Positions 1 to 9,811 of a stretch of DNA of 64,000 nucleotides are shown piece after piece. The notes under the pieces were generated by a model. That model had not been told where the DNA came from and ran no database searches. It worked only from the letters and a program-made list of their open reading frames with translations. Each line of letters begins with the position of its first letter. The stretch's first letter is position 1. Source of the DNA: Hydrogenoanaerobacterium saccharovorans (GTDB taxonomy: Bacteria; Bacillota; Clostridia; Oscillospirales; Ruminococcaceae); contig NZ_RKRD01000001.1 in the NCBI RefSeq assembly GCF_003814745.1, positions 1,674,001 to 1,738,000 of the forward strand, given 5' to 3'. A program made the translations under genes and the position numbers.

Positions 1-1451
1 TGGAGTTTATGCTCATACATCACCAAAATCCGATCACTCATTGCGAGCAATTCCGGCAGCTCAGATGAGATCATAATAATGCCATAGCCTTTTTCCACCA
101 ATTCACTCATCAGCTGGTATACTTCTACTTTTGCTCCAACATCAATACCACGCGTAGGTTCATCAAGGATAACAATTTTACTATCAGAAGCAATCCACTT
201 TGCTAATACAACTTTCTGTTGATTTCCACCAGATAACTTTCGTACTTGCTGTGTGATTTCAGGGGTAACAATGCGTAAATCCTTTACCAATCCTTGCACG
301 AGCCTGTTGCACATGCTCGTGCTTCTAACACCGGCTTTACGTACCTTTTGAAAGCAGGTAGCAATCACATTATCTGTAATGCTCATTCCTTGCATAAGGC
401 CTTCCGTTTTTCTGTCTTCTGGCGCAAATCCAATTTTATTGCGTATTGCATCCAAAGGTGATTTTATAGATACTTTTTTTCCTTCCACATAAATATCACC
501 AGTAGCATCACTGTCAGCACCGAAAATAATTTTAGCTGTTTCGGTACGTCCTGCGCCTACTAACCCCGCAACGCCTAAAATTTCACCTGCGTGCAAAGTG
601 AAAGATACATCCTCAACCTTGCCCTTACTATGTAGATGTTCTACTCGTAACAACTCTGAACCAATACTTACTTGTGCTTTGGGAAATTGATTATCAATAC
701 TGCGACCAACCATTAAACGAATCAGATAATCCTTGTCGAATGATGCTTGATCTACATCAACTGTTTCTACATAGGTGCCATCACGCAAAACAGTTATTCT
801 ATCTCCAATTTCTCGTATTTCTTCCAATCTGTGAGAAATATAAATCACTGCAACATTTTGTTTTTTCAAACGCTGCACTACCTCAAATAATTTGGTAATC
901 TCCTCATTTGTTAAAACAGCAGTGGGTTCATCTAAAATTAGTATGCGTGCATTTGCTGCCAAAGCTTTTGCTATCTCAACAAGCTGCTGTACAGCAACGC
1001 CACATGTTCCTACTTTTGTATTTGGATCTAAGGAAGCACCTACCATTTCCAAATACTTTTTACTCTCTTTTTCCATAGTCGATTTGTCAAGTAAGCCCAT
1101 TTTTTTCATCTTCATTGGTTCTTTTCCCATAAAGATGTTTTCTGCAACAGTAAGATGAGGCATTAGGTTAAATTCTTGATAAACAACTCCGATTCCCATA
1201 GCCTGTGAGTCTAACGGGCTCTTGATTGTAACTGGTTCTCCATCTAAATACACCTGTCCTTCATCTAGCAGGTAAGCACCGGTAATTACTTTTATTAATG
1301 TGGATTTCCCCGCGCCATTCTCGCCGAGCAAAACATGTACTTCGCCTGCACGCAATTGCAACTGCACATTGTCCAGCGCCAAAACACCGGGAAAACGTTT
1401 GGTGATATTTTTAAGTTCAAGAACATACTCGCTTGTGCTTTGTACGCTCAT
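1..1451 (-). CDS. Sugar ABC transporter ATP-binding protein (RbsA/MglA/XylG type), 3' end off window
   Basis: Energises import of a monosaccharide-like substrate at the inner face of the membrane. The visible 483 residues hold two tandem ABC domains, as in RbsA. The first has Walker A GENGAGKST, then Walker B LILDEPTA. The second has the degenerate loop GLVGAGRTE, signature LSGGNQQKV and Walker B VILDEPTRGID. The start is the ATG at 1449-1451, after AGGAGAAT. The gene runs off the left edge, so only the last few residues are missing. It lies 90 nt downstream of the binding-protein gene; a permease is expected beyond the edge. The substrate cannot be read from the sequence. Confidence 0.93.
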   Translation of the reverse strand, partial: MSVQSTSEYVLELKNITKRFPGVLALDNVQLQLRAGEVHVLLGENGAGKSTLIKVITGAYLLDEGQVYLDGEPVTIKSPLDSQAMGIGVVYQEFNLMPHLTVAENIFMGKEPMKMKKMGLLDKSTMEKESKKYLEMVGASLDPNTKVGTCGVAVQQLVEIAKALAANARILILDEPTAVLTNEEITKLFEVVQRLKKQNVAVIYISHRLEEIREIGDRITVLRDGTYVETVDVDQASFDKDYLIRLMVGRSIDNQFPKAQVSIGSELLRVEHLHSKGKVEDVSFTLHAGEILGVAGLVGAGRTETAKIIFGADSDATGDIYVEGKKVSIKSPLDAIRNKIGFAPEDRKTEGLMQGMSITDNVIATCFQKVRKAGVRSTSMCNRLVQGLVKDLRIVTPEITQQVRKLSGGNQQKVVLAKWIASDSKIVILDEPTRGIDVGAKVEVYQLMSELVEKGYGIIMISSELPELLAMSDRILVMYEHKL

Positions 1452-1541
1452 GCAAATTCTCCTCGCTTTGTTCTATAATATTATTCATAGTAGTTGCAAG
1501 GGAAAGTATGAAACTCCCCCTTGCAACAAACCTTACTGCAT

Positions 1542-2555
1542 TTAGTTGAGCACAACACCCATTTGCTTAGCATAGTTAGCAACATTTTCTGCAGTTACCA
1601 TAGTAGTTCCGGTATCAATATTTTTTCTAATACTTTCGCCCTTTATTGCCGCATAAGCAGTCATGATAGCTGTATATCCCATATTAGAGGGATTTTGTGC
1701 AATATCGCCCTTAAAAATGGGATCATCTGCGTTCATCAATTTGAGTGATTCTTCATAGCAATCAAATCCACAAAGAACAACATCATCACGACCTTCTTGC
1801 TTCAAAACCTTGTGCATAGCAAGGGCAGCACCGTCCCAAGCTGCATATCCAGCTTTCACATCGGCATTTGCCGCTAATGCAGCTTCAAAACCGGACAGAG
1901 CTTTTTGGTCATCCCAGTCACCAGTAACCTCTACAACATTCACCTTATCGCCATAAGTAATCTTCATATAGTCGACAAAACCATCGCGCCGACCTTTACC
2001 AGAGCCCTGTGCAACAATACCATTAACGATGATTACCTTACCTTCACCACCGATTTGCTCACCAATAAACTTTCCTGCCATCTGGCCGGCTGCATAGTTA
2101 TCGGTACACACCAAGCTGTCTACATCAACGCCCTCTACGCCGTTATCGACGGCAATCACAGGGATTTGGGAAGACATAGCCTTTTTAACAACATCGGCTA
2201 CACCTACATCTCCGCAAGGTGCTACCACAATAGCGTTTACTTTGCTCGTAATCATATCTTCTAAAACTGCAATCTGGCCGCTTACGTCATTCTCGACGGG
2301 AGGGCCAATCACATTTAGTTTGATGCCTAGTTCTTTTTCTGCTTTTTTTGCACCTGCAATATTTTCTACCCAAAACGGAGACGAAGAAGATTTGGTTGCA
2401 TAACCAATTACAATATTTTCTGCATCATTGGACGAATTGTTTACATCCACCGAACTTTGCGGTTGTGAGGGAGATGCAGGTGTTTGGTTTGCTCCGCAAG
2501 CCACCATTGAGAGAATCATCAGTAAAGCCAGTGCAAGAGAAAATGCCTTTTTCAT
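1542..2555 (-). CDS. Sugar ABC transporter substrate-binding lipoprotein (RbsB-like)
   Basis: Captures the substrate outside the cell and delivers it to the ABC importer. The product has 337 residues from the ATG at 2553-2555, chosen because GGAGG lies 6 nt upstream; the ATG two codons earlier abuts the Shine-Dalgarno. A lipoprotein signal ends in the lipobox MVAC (Cys about residue 20), followed by a Ser/Asn/Gln-rich linker. The rest has the periplasmic-binding-protein I fold (IVIGYATKSSSSPFWVE, VIAVDNGVEG, VLCGFDCYEES). It is the first gene of the operon with the ATPase and is divergent from the regulator at 2819. Ribose, galactose and inositol all remain possible substrates. Confidence 0.93.
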   Translation of the reverse strand: MKKAFSLALALLMILSMVACGANQTPASPSQPQSSVDVNNSSNDAENIVIGYATKSSSSPFWVENIAGAKKAEKELGIKLNVIGPPVENDVSGQIAVLEDMITSKVNAIVVAPCGDVGVADVVKKAMSSQIPVIAVDNGVEGVDVDSLVCTDNYAAGQMAGKFIGEQIGGEGKVIIVNGIVAQGSGKGRRDGFVDYMKITYGDKVNVVEVTGDWDDQKALSGFEAALAANADVKAGYAAWDGAALAMHKVLKQEGRDDVVLCGFDCYEESLKLMNADDPIFKGDIAQNPSNMGYTAIMTAYAAIKGESIRKNIDTGTTMVTAENVANYAKQMGVVLN

Positions 2556-2595
2556 AACCATCCTCCTTAGTATCTTAACTTATTAATTTAGTACG

Positions 2596-2605
2596 CCAAT
2601 ATTGG
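2596..2605. promoter_or_regulatory. Perfect 10-bp palindrome CCAATATTGG (possible auxiliary operator)
   Basis: The perfect palindrome CCAATATTGG lies in the 5' leader of the ABC operon. It shares CCAA/TTGG half-sites with the two larger palindromes of this divergent intergenic region. It may be a third binding site for the regulator encoded at 2819; this is inference only. Confidence 0.35.
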
Positions 2606-2636
2606 AACAGTATCAACTTTACCATTTTTAAACCAC

Positions 2637-2652
2637 AAACCAACATTGGTTT
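2637..2652. promoter_or_regulatory. Operator palindrome AAACCAA-CA-TTGGTTT for the ABC operon
   Basis: Perfect 7-bp arms around a 2-bp centre. The site lies just downstream of the -10 of the predicted minus-strand promoter (2659-2687), so a bound repressor would cover the transcription start. Its half-sites match the palindrome at 2785-2803, which has the mirror-image position at the regulator's own promoter. Confidence 0.6.
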
Positions 2653-2658
2653 ATATTA

Positions 2659-2687
2659 ATGTTACAAATTTGCCGTGAGAAAGTCAA
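2659..2687 (-). promoter_or_regulatory. Sigma-A-like promoter of the sugar ABC operon
   Basis: On the minus strand, -35 TTGACT (2682-2687) is separated by 17 bp from a weak -10 TAACAT (2659-2664). The operator palindrome at 2637-2652 follows directly. The weak -10 fits a regulated promoter. Confidence 0.5.
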
Positions 2688-2747
2688 TGTTTTATAAACA
2701 GTTTCGTATTTATGCACATTCTAAAACTGTTTTATTCTTCAAATTGC

Positions 2748-2776
2748 TTTACATTCTATGCAAATTGGTATATAGT
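2748..2776 (+). promoter_or_regulatory. Promoter of the GntR/LacI-type regulator
   Basis: -35 TTTACA (2748-2753), 17-bp spacer, -10 TATAGT (2771-2776). A CAAATTGG half-site lies in the spacer and the full palindrome at 2785-2803 covers the predicted start, so autoregulation is likely. Confidence 0.6.
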
Positions 2777-2784
2777 TTTATTAT

Positions 2785-2803
2785 AAATTGGTTAAACCAA
2801 TTT
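2785..2803. promoter_or_regulatory. Operator palindrome AAATTGGTT-A-AACCAATTT
   Basis: Perfect 9-bp arms with a 1-bp centre, lying between the -10 of the regulator promoter and its Shine-Dalgarno (GGAGG, 2804-2808). It has the TTGG/CCAA core also found at 2596-2605 and 2637-2652. Most likely the autoregulatory operator of the adjacent regulator. Confidence 0.6.
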
Positions 2804-2818
2804 GGAGGTGATTGCACT

Positions 2819-3886
2819 ATGGCTGAAAAAAATAAAAATCCTATGTATCAGTCAATTTTCCAAGACCTGCGCAATAAAATTATTTCAGGACAGTATTTGG
2901 CTGATTCGTTTTTACCGCCAGAGCGAATATTAAGTGAACTATATAAAGTAGAGCGTCCAACTTTACGCAAAGCTTTATCCCTTTTAGCAGACCAAAAATA
3001 TATTAAAAAAATGCAGGGTGCAGGCAATAAGGTGATATTTTCTTCTACCGCACATGAAGCTAATGTAGAAAAAGAAGCGAATACTATTGTATATGCGATG
3101 CCAGACTCGGAGGGCGAACGTGGCCCGCAACCGTATCATATGGAAATTTGCGCCCATATGGAGAAGCTATGTGCCGTTCAGAATAAAAGCCTGATTTTTA
3201 CAAAGGCTAGAGCAATTAACGAAAGTGTGCCACAGTGGCTTTATTCAAATAGTGTAATCGGCATTATATGGGTAAGTGATGTGAATAAATTTCTCCTAAA
3301 ATCTGCACATGAATTAAATATTCCTTCTGTTTTGTGCTGCAACGAATCTTCCCTTTTTCCTAGAGTTAATTTAGATGATATTGGTGGTGCCTATATTGCT
3401 ACAAGCCATTTAATATCTCGAAATTGTAAAAACATTTGTCATATTACCGGCGTTAAAGATTATCATAATGCAAAACGTAGACTGGATGGCTATAAGCGTG
3501 CTATGTTAACTCACGGTTTTACGATTAAACCTAATAATATTTTGTACGGCGATTGGAGTTACGAAAGTGGTTACAACCTTGCTTTTTCAGCTCTCAGTAA
3601 AGACCCCTCGATTGATGGTATTTTTGCATCTAATGATATGATGGCGCTAGGTGCACTAAATGCCGCACTGCAATTGAAACGATCTGTCCCCCATGATTTG
3701 AAAATCATTGGCATTGATAATATTGAACAAACACAGACTAGCGTAGTCCCAATTTCCACCATATCTTTTTCACAAGCAGACGTGGCAGCCGGTCTTTTCT
3801 TAATGTTAAATGCCGTTTTTCAAAGACAGCCCGTCCCCAGCGAAATTGAAATTCCAGGAAATCTTATTGTGCGTGGTTCCACATAA
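2819..3886 (+). CDS. Transcriptional regulator: GntR-type winged helix fused to a LacI-type sugar-binding domain
   Basis: Likely repressor of the divergent sugar ABC operon. The product has 355 residues from the ATG at 2819, which has GGAGG 10 nt upstream; the upstream in-frame ATG at 2675 has no ribosome-binding site and would run through the operator region. Residues about 1-70 are a GntR winged helix (MYQSIFQDLRNKIISGQY, LPPERILSELYKVERPTLRKAL). Residues about 85-355 resemble the LacI/PurR periplasmic-binding fold (IDGIFASNDMMALGAL, LKIIGIDNIE, VPISTISF). The architecture is that of AraR-type regulators. The effector is probably the transported sugar. Confidence 0.88.
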   Translation: MAEKNKNPMYQSIFQDLRNKIISGQYLADSFLPPERILSELYKVERPTLRKALSLLADQKYIKKMQGAGNKVIFSSTAHEANVEKEANTIVYAMPDSEGERGPQPYHMEICAHMEKLCAVQNKSLIFTKARAINESVPQWLYSNSVIGIIWVSDVNKFLLKSAHELNIPSVLCCNESSLFPRVNLDDIGGAYIATSHLISRNCKNICHITGVKDYHNAKRRLDGYKRAMLTHGFTIKPNNILYGDWSYESGYNLAFSALSKDPSIDGIFASNDMMALGALNAALQLKRSVPHDLKIIGIDNIEQTQTSVVPISTISFSQADVAAGLFLMLNAVFQRQPVPSEIEIPGNLIVRGST

Positions 3887-4015
3887 AGTTAATATCCTTG
3901 TAATAAGCAGCTTTTATAGTCCCTCTCCAATGACTGTATGGAATGACAACACTTTACGGTATAATAAACTGAGTACCAAGCGCTGCTGCTTTGGTAGGGC
4001 TGTTGGCAAAGTACG

Positions 4016-4224
4016 AGCCGGAAAGGAAATCCTTACGACAATGCAGTAATGAAATCTTTTTACCGCACATTAAAAAAGAGCACGTTGAGGGTGCCAATTA
4101 TGGCAAGCCCCAACAAGCTCGGCTGGATATTTTCAAGTATATTGAAACTTATTGCAACACCAAACGGATTCATTCTTCTCTAAGCTGGCTGAGCCCCCTG
4201 CAATTGAGCTCCTCTGCAGTTTGA
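4016..4224 (+). pseudogene. IS3-family transposase (OrfB C-terminal) remnant, frameshifted
   Basis: Remnant of a DDE transposase. From 4016 one frame reads SRKGNPYDNAVMKSFYRTLKK, typical of the IS3 OrfB catalytic core. In the A-run at 4072-4077 the reading must shift by one base to continue with EHVEGANYGKP, then the C-terminal IETYCNTKRIHSSL, ending at the TGA 4222-4224. Six A's are present where seven would keep the frame. The first two-thirds of the transposase and any terminal inverted repeats are not recognisable. It marks an old insertion between the sugar-uptake region and dapL. The 130 nt before it contain nothing I can identify. Confidence 0.8.
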
Positions 4225-4317
4225 AATTCAAAATTCTTAAGTGCCTAACTTTGTATCCAGTTTTTCTTGACCTTTCCACTATTTTTATTGGTTCTGTCCA
4301 CGGAAGGTCTTTTTATT

Positions 4318-5499
4318 TTATTTGAATAAACTTTTTAATCGTTTCATGGCTATTTCAGTAGCCGCTTTGTCGCCAAATGCAGTTAAACGGAAGAACCCCT
4401 CGCCGTTTTCGCCAAAGCCGCTTCCGGGCGTACCCACAACGCTGCACTCGTTGAGCAGTTTATCAAAAAACTCCCAAGAAGTCATTCCGCTTGGGCATTT
4501 AAGCCAGATGTACGGCGAATTTTCGCCGCCTGTAAACCAAACATTCATTTCTTTAAGGGCATCGGCAATGATTTTTGCATTCTCTTGATACACCGCAATA
4601 TTCGCTTTTATTTGGCGCTGACCTGCCTCGCTAAACACAGCCTGCGCACCGCACTGAACAATGTAAGGCACGCCATTAAACTTGGTGGTTTGGCGGCGAA
4701 GCCAAAATTTGCGAAGCTGCACATCTTCAAAAATAAGTTCAGACGGTACAATGGTGTATCCGCAGCGTGTACCCGTAAAACCTGCCGTTTTCGAGAATGA
4801 GCAAAACTCGATGGCACATTGTTTTGCACCGTCAATCTCATAGATACTGCGCGGCAGGGTTTGATCTTGAACAAAAGCTTCGTACGCGGCGTCAAACAGA
4901 ATCACCGCGTTGTTTTTGAGCGCATAATCCACCCATGCCCCCAACTGCTCGTGGTTGTAAACCGCACCGGTGGGGTTGTTCGGCGAACAAAGATAAATAA
5001 TATCTGCTTTTACATTATCCTCCGGCAAGGGTAAAAAGCAGTTTTCGGCGTTAGCATCCATATACAAAATTTTGCGCCCCGCCATCACGTTAGTATCAAC
5101 GTACACAGGGTAGACAGGGTCCGGAATCAAAACCGTATTGTCTACGTCAAAAAGGCCAAGGATGTTACCCAAATCACTCTTCGCGCCGTCGCTGACAAAT
5201 ACATCGCCCGCATCTACCGCAACGCCATGCGATGCATAATAACCTGCAATGGCTTCACGCAGAAAATCGTATCCCTGTTCGGGGCCGTAACCGCGAAAAG
5301 TAGCTTTACAGCTCATTTGCGCAACCGCAGCCTGCATCGCTGCAACCACGGCGGGTGCAAGCGGAAGGGTAACGTCCCCTATACCAAGGCGAATGGGCTT
5401 TTTATCGGGGTTTGCTTCTTGATATTGTGCTACTTTTTTAGCAATTGTTGAAAAAAGGTAGCTGTCTTGTAAATTCAGATAATTTTTATTAATCTTCAT
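4318..5499 (-). CDS. dapL: LL-diaminopimelate aminotransferase
   Basis: PLP enzyme that converts tetrahydrodipicolinate plus glutamate directly to LL-diaminopimelate, bypassing the acyl-DAP steps. The product has 393 residues, usual for DapL. Recognisable parts are RLGIGDVTLPL near residue 45, FRGYGPEQGY, VFVSDGAKSDLGNI, DPVYPVYVDTNVMAGR, LCSPNNPTGAVY, and the PLP-lysine region SFSKTAGFTGTRCGY. It starts 27 nt after glmS and is the last gene of the long minus-strand run that includes dapF, so the two consecutive DAP steps are co-encoded. The next gene downstream is the IS remnant on the other strand; no clear terminator is visible. Confidence 0.95.
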   Translation of the reverse strand: MKINKNYLNLQDSYLFSTIAKKVAQYQEANPDKKPIRLGIGDVTLPLAPAVVAAMQAAVAQMSCKATFRGYGPEQGYDFLREAIAGYYASHGVAVDAGDVFVSDGAKSDLGNILGLFDVDNTVLIPDPVYPVYVDTNVMAGRKILYMDANAENCFLPLPEDNVKADIIYLCSPNNPTGAVYNHEQLGAWVDYALKNNAVILFDAAYEAFVQDQTLPRSIYEIDGAKQCAIEFCSFSKTAGFTGTRCGYTIVPSELIFEDVQLRKFWLRRQTTKFNGVPYIVQCGAQAVFSEAGQRQIKANIAVYQENAKIIADALKEMNVWFTGGENSPYIWLKCPSGMTSWEFFDKLLNECSVVGTPGSGFGENGEGFFRLTAFGDKAATEIAMKRLKSLFK

Positions 5500-5526
5500 A
5501 AGTGGAACCTCTCTATATTTTTTCTT

Positions 5527-7350
5527 CTATTCCACAGTTACACTCTTGGCAAGGTTACGCGGTTTATCAATATCGCAGCCCTTTTGCAGTGCCATATAAT
5601 AGGCGAACAGCTGCAAATAAACAATGGTGAGCATGGGCGCAAATTCATCGAATGTATGGGGAATATTCCATAGCTCTGCACCTACAGGAGGTTCAAACGG
5701 GTAGTTTGTAAGCAGCAGTAATTTTGCACCGCGCGCACGTACCTCTTGCACGTTGCTCATTGTTTTTTCTAAAATTGATTCTTGCGTTGCAATGGCAACT
5801 ACAAGCGTTGCGTCATCAATCATGGCAATGGTACCATGCTTGAGTTCACCTGCCGCATAGGCTTCGCTGTGGAGATAAGATATTTCTTTCAGCTTGAGGG
5901 CTGCCTCTAAAGAGCTGTAATAATCCATCAATCTACCGATAAAGAATACATCGTTGCACTTGCACTGAGACTGTGCAAATGCTTTCACCGTCTCTTTTTG
6001 TGCCAAAATTTGTTCCATTTTAGCGGGGATTTGTAAAAGTTCGGTGAGATGCCGTTTTAAATCCTCATCGCTAAGTTCTCCGCGCAGATTGGCGAGGTCA
6101 AGGGCAATGAGCTCGAACAGCAGCATTTGTGTGCTGTACGCTTTGGTGGATGCCACCGCTATTTCGGGACCTGCCAGAGTATAAAGCACCGCGTCTGTTT
6201 CGCGGGCAATGGTACTTCCAATGACATTGCAAAGTGCAATAACGCGCTGCCCATTTTTGCGCGCTTTGCGTACAGCAGCCACGGTGTCGGCAGTTTCGCC
6301 CGACTGGCTAACCGCAATAACCACTTCGTTTTCGGTGTTAAGCATTTCGCTGTAGCGGTATTCACTTGCAATTTCGGTATCTACACGAACTTTTGCAAGT
6401 TGCTGTATCAGGGCTTTACCCATCATACCCGCGTGATAAGCAGTACCACAAGCTACAATGGTAAGCTGGCGCAGTAAAACTGCTTGTTTTCTGGTAAAAG
6501 GCATGCGGTCGCGGCGAAGTGTGAGCGTATCTGCATCAATATAGTGGTTCAAGGTATCGGCAATGACGCGCGGCTGCTCAAAAATTTCTTTGAGCATAAA
6601 GTGGTCAAAACCGTTCTTTTGTGCAGAACTGGTACTCCAATCGATATGTGTTGTTTGCTTTTCGGTAGGCTGACCGTTTTTATCGTAAAAAGTGATATTA
6701 TCCGCAGTGATTACAGCAATTTCAAAATCATCAGGCACATAAATATCTCGAGTATAGGTAAGCAGGGCTGAAGCATCGCTCGCAATGTAGTTTGCATCAT
6801 CACCCTTACCTATAATGAGCGGATTACCACTGCGAACACAGTACAGGGTGTTCGGTGCATCGGTTGCCACAACGCCCAGCGCAAATGAGCCTCGCAACAT
6901 GGGCAGCACTTTTTGCATTGTTTGCAGCATATCACCTGTATTGTAATAACCCAGCAGCTGTGCCACAACTTCTGTATCGGTTTGTGAGCGGAACGTAATG
7001 CCCTTTTCCATCAGTTGTGTCTTTAGTTCGACATAATTTTCGATAATACCGTTATGAACCACGGCTACTTTATTTTTTGCGTCGGTGTGCGGGTGTGAAT
7101 TTATTGCATTCGGCTCGCCATGTGTTGCCCAACGTGTATGGCCAATGCCAATACTTCCACCCACAGGGTCACGTTTCAGCTCCGATTTGAGGTTGGTAAG
7201 ACGTCCGATTGCCTTGCGTACTTCCAGTATTTTACCGTTTAGAACAGCAACACCGGCTGAATCGTACCCGCGATATTCCAAAGCCTCCAAGCCGCTGAGT
7301 AGCACTTTTACACAGTCTCTTTTTCCGGCAAAGCCGATTATTCCACACAT
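5527..7350 (-). CDS. glmS: Glutamine--fructose-6-phosphate aminotransferase (isomerizing)
   Basis: Makes glucosamine-6-phosphate from fructose-6-phosphate and glutamine, the entry step to peptidoglycan amino sugars. The product has 607 residues. It starts MCGIIGFAG, giving the N-terminal nucleophile Cys after Met removal, followed by a class II amidotransferase domain ([18 protein letters not shown]). Two SIS domains come next ([39 protein letters not shown]), and the C-terminus is LAKSVTVE. The ATG at 7350 follows GGAGG and lies inside the end of pyrG (13-nt overlap), implying translational coupling. No glmS ribozyme is possible in this overlap, so the classic ribozyme feedback appears absent here. 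Confidence 0.97.
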   Translation of the reverse strand: MCGIIGFAGKRDCVKVLLSGLEALEYRGYDSAGVAVLNGKILEVRKAIGRLTNLKSELKRDPVGGSIGIGHTRWATHGEPNAINSHPHTDAKNKVAVVHNGIIENYVELKTQLMEKGITFRSQTDTEVVAQLLGYYNTGDMLQTMQKVLPMLRGSFALGVVATDAPNTLYCVRSGNPLIIGKGDDANYIASDASALLTYTRDIYVPDDFEIAVITADNITFYDKNGQPTEKQTTHIDWSTSSAQKNGFDHFMLKEIFEQPRVIADTLNHYIDADTLTLRRDRMPFTRKQAVLLRQLTIVACGTAYHAGMMGKALIQQLAKVRVDTEIASEYRYSEMLNTENEVVIAVSQSGETADTVAAVRKARKNGQRVIALCNVIGSTIARETDAVLYTLAGPEIAVASTKAYSTQMLLFELIALDLANLRGELSDEDLKRHLTELLQIPAKMEQILAQKETVKAFAQSQCKCNDVFFIGRLMDYYSSLEAALKLKEISYLHSEAYAAGELKHGTIAMIDDATLVVAIATQESILEKTMSNVQEVRARGAKLLLLTNYPFEPPVGAELWNIPHTFDEFAPMLTIVYLQLFAYYMALQKGCDIDKPRNLAKSVTVE

Positions 7351-8975
7351 AGCAAGCCTCCTGTAAATGTCAAATTAATTTTATTTTTTTGTGCCGCCGC
7401 AATAAACTCACGAAACAGAGGATGCGCACGATTGGGGCGGCTTTTAAATTCGGGGTGATACTGTACCCCAAGGTGAAAACGATGGTCTGAAAGCTCCACC
7501 GCTTCAACAAGGCGTTCGTCAGGTGAAGTACCACAAAAGGTAAGCCCCCATGCGGTAAAATCACTGCGAAATTGATTGTTAAACTCATAGCGGTGGCGGT
7601 GACGCTCGGATATTTCGAGCTTACCGTACGCTTTTTCCATAAGGGTATCGGGTTTAATTTTGCAAGGATATGCACCCAAACGCATTGTACCGCCTTTGGG
7701 CAGATTCCCTTGCTGGTCAGGCATCAGGTCTATAACGGGGTGCTGAGTACACTGGTCAAATTCGCTGGAATTTGCATCTTGCCAACCCAATACGTTTCTA
7801 GCATATTCAATCACTGCAATCTGCATACCAAGGCAGATGCCAAAATACGGGATATGGCGTGTTCTGGCATAGGCTGCAGCACAAATCATCCCCTCAATAC
7901 CACGGTCACCAAATCCGCCGGGTACTATAATGCCCTGGGCATTGCCCAACAGTTCATCAACATTACTTTCGTCGATAAACTCAGAATCCACCCAGTCAAT
8001 TTCAACCCTTGTGCCATTTTCATAGCCAGCATGGTAAAGTGATTCCGCTACAGACAAATAAGCATCATGAAGTTTAACATATTTGCCCACCAACGCAATT
8101 TTCACCGTACCTGCCGCATGTTCAATGCGGTTAAGCATTTGCTGCCACTCGGCAAGGTCACATGGCGCACAGCTCAGCGCAAGTTCGCGGCATACAATAT
8201 TTGCCAAGCCGTTTTCCTCCAGCATTATTGGGCATTGGTACAGCACCGGCAAAGTACGATTTTCGATAACGCAATCGGGTTCCACATTGCAAAACAATGC
8301 AATTTTACGGCGAATTTCTTCATCAATCGGCTCATCGCACCGTGTAATGATGATATCCGGCTGGATACCGAAGGACTGAAGCTCTTTTACCGAGTGTTGG
8401 GTTGGTTTTGTTTTATGTTCGCCCGAACTTGTAATATACGGCACCAGTGTAACATGGATAAAAAGGCAATTTTTACGCCCCACATCATGCCCCACCTGCC
8501 GAATGGCTTCAAGAAAAGGTTGGCTTTCAATATCTCCGGTAGTACCGCCGATTTCAGTGATAACCACGTCTGCGTTGGTTTTTGTGCCAACGGAATAGAT
8601 GAAGCTTTTTATTTCGTTGGTGATGTGCGGTATTACCTGCACTGTCTCGCCAAGATACTCACCGCCACGCTCTTTTGTAAGCACATTCCAGTATACCTTA
8701 CCGGTAGTCAAATTGGAATACTGATTTAAATTTTCATCAATAAATCTTTCATAGTGGCCTAGGTCTAAGTCGGTTTCTGCTCCGTCATCGGTGACAAACA
8801 CTTCACCATGCTGGTAAGGGCTCATCGTACCGGGGTCAACGTTGATGTATGGGTCGAGCTTTTGTGCCGCAATGGTAAGTCCGCGTGCTTTCAGCAATCT
8901 GCCCAGCGAAGCCGCTGTTATCCCCTTGCCCAGCCCCGAAACAACACCGCCTGTTACAAATATATATTTTGTCAT
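7338..8975 (-). CDS. pyrG: CTP synthase (glutamine-hydrolysing)
   Basis: Converts UTP to CTP using ATP and glutamine. The product has 545 residues. The N-terminal synthetase domain begins [18 protein letters not shown] (P-loop-like) and contains [22 protein letters not shown]. The C-terminal class I amidotransferase has the nucleophile Cys in FGICLGMQ and the His/Glu pair in [11 protein letters not shown]. It starts inside the stop of dapF (4-nt overlap, GGAGAGG upstream) and overlaps glmS by 13 nt. It is one of four glutamine-dependent enzymes in the same run. Confidence 0.97.
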   Translation of the reverse strand: MTKYIFVTGGVVSGLGKGITAASLGRLLKARGLTIAAQKLDPYINVDPGTMSPYQHGEVFVTDDGAETDLDLGHYERFIDENLNQYSNLTTGKVYWNVLTKERGGEYLGETVQVIPHITNEIKSFIYSVGTKTNADVVITEIGGTTGDIESQPFLEAIRQVGHDVGRKNCLFIHVTLVPYITSSGEHKTKPTQHSVKELQSFGIQPDIIITRCDEPIDEEIRRKIALFCNVEPDCVIENRTLPVLYQCPIMLEENGLANIVCRELALSCAPCDLAEWQQMLNRIEHAAGTVKIALVGKYVKLHDAYLSVAESLYHAGYENGTRVEIDWVDSEFIDESNVDELLGNAQGIIVPGGFGDRGIEGMICAAAYARTRHIPYFGICLGMQIAVIEYARNVLGWQDANSSEFDQCTQHPVIDLMPDQQGNLPKGGTMRLGAYPCKIKPDTLMEKAYGKLEISERHRHRYEFNNQFRSDFTAWGLTFCGTSPDERLVEAVELSDHRFHLGVQYHPEFKSRPNRAHPLFREFIAAAQKNKINLTFTGGLLCVE

Positions 8976-9811
8976 ACTGTTACCTCTCCTTCAAAAGCAA
9001 TGTGGGCATTACCTGTCATATAAACAGCTTCATCGGTATATTTTATAGTTAAATCGCCGCCTTTTAGCCGAACTGTAATATCGGTATCTTTGCTGCAATA
9101 TCCGTTTAAAACTGCCGCAACCACTGCGGCACATGCACCGGTTCCGCACGCCAGCGTTTCTCCGCTTCCCCGCTCCCACACCCGCATTTTTAATGTGGTA
9201 CTGTCGATGACAGAAATAAATTCAGTATTGACACGGTCAGGGAAGATGGAGAGCTGCTCAAACTGCCTGCCGATTGTTTCAAGCTGAATTTCATCGGGAT
9301 TATTACAAAAAACAACGCAATGCGGGTTGCCCATAGATACACAGGTTATGTGATAAATTTCTCCGTTAACAATAACCGGTTCATTTACAATACGGTTGCC
9401 GTTATACACAACAGGTATACGTTCCGGCAGTAGTTCTGCTTTTCCCATATCTACTGTAACCAAGTCCACTTTCTTGTTCATCACATGCAGCTTTAAAAGT
9501 TTGATTCCGCTCAGTGTTTCAATATTGATTTCTGTTTTTTGTATAATTCCTTTGTCATATAAAAATTTGCCAACACAACGGATGGCATTGCCGCACATTT
9601 TGCCCTCACTGCCATCGATGTTAAACATACGCATTTTCGCATCTGCCACTGCCGACGGGCAAATAAGCACAATCCCGTCTCCGCCTATGCTGCGGTGCCG
9701 GTCAGACAGTACAATGCTTAATTTTTCGGGGTGCGGAACTTCCTGCCCAAAACAACTTAAATAGATATAATCATTGGCGCAGCCATGCATTTTTGTAAAT
9801 TTGAGTATCAT
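8972..9811 (-). CDS. dapF: Diaminopimelate epimerase
   Basis: Interconverts LL-DAP and meso-DAP for lysine and peptidoglycan. The product has 279 residues. The two catalytic cysteines are in the family motifs [10 protein letters not shown] (first half) and LACGTGACA (second half). The start [15 protein letters not shown] is typical. It overlaps carA upstream and pyrG downstream by 4 nt each. With dapL six kilobases downstream in the same run and lysA elsewhere in the window, the late lysine/DAP branch is nearly complete. Confidence 0.96.
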   Translation of the reverse strand: MILKFTKMHGCANDYIYLSCFGQEVPHPEKLSIVLSDRHRSIGGDGIVLICPSAVADAKMRMFNIDGSEGKMCGNAIRCVGKFLYDKGIIQKTEINIETLSGIKLLKLHVMNKKVDLVTVDMGKAELLPERIPVVYNGNRIVNEPVIVNGEIYHITCVSMGNPHCVVFCNNPDEIQLETIGRQFEQLSIFPDRVNTEFISVIDSTTLKMRVWERGSGETLACGTGACAAVVAAVLNGYCSKDTDITVRLKGGDLTIKYTDEAVYMTGNAHIAFEGEVTV

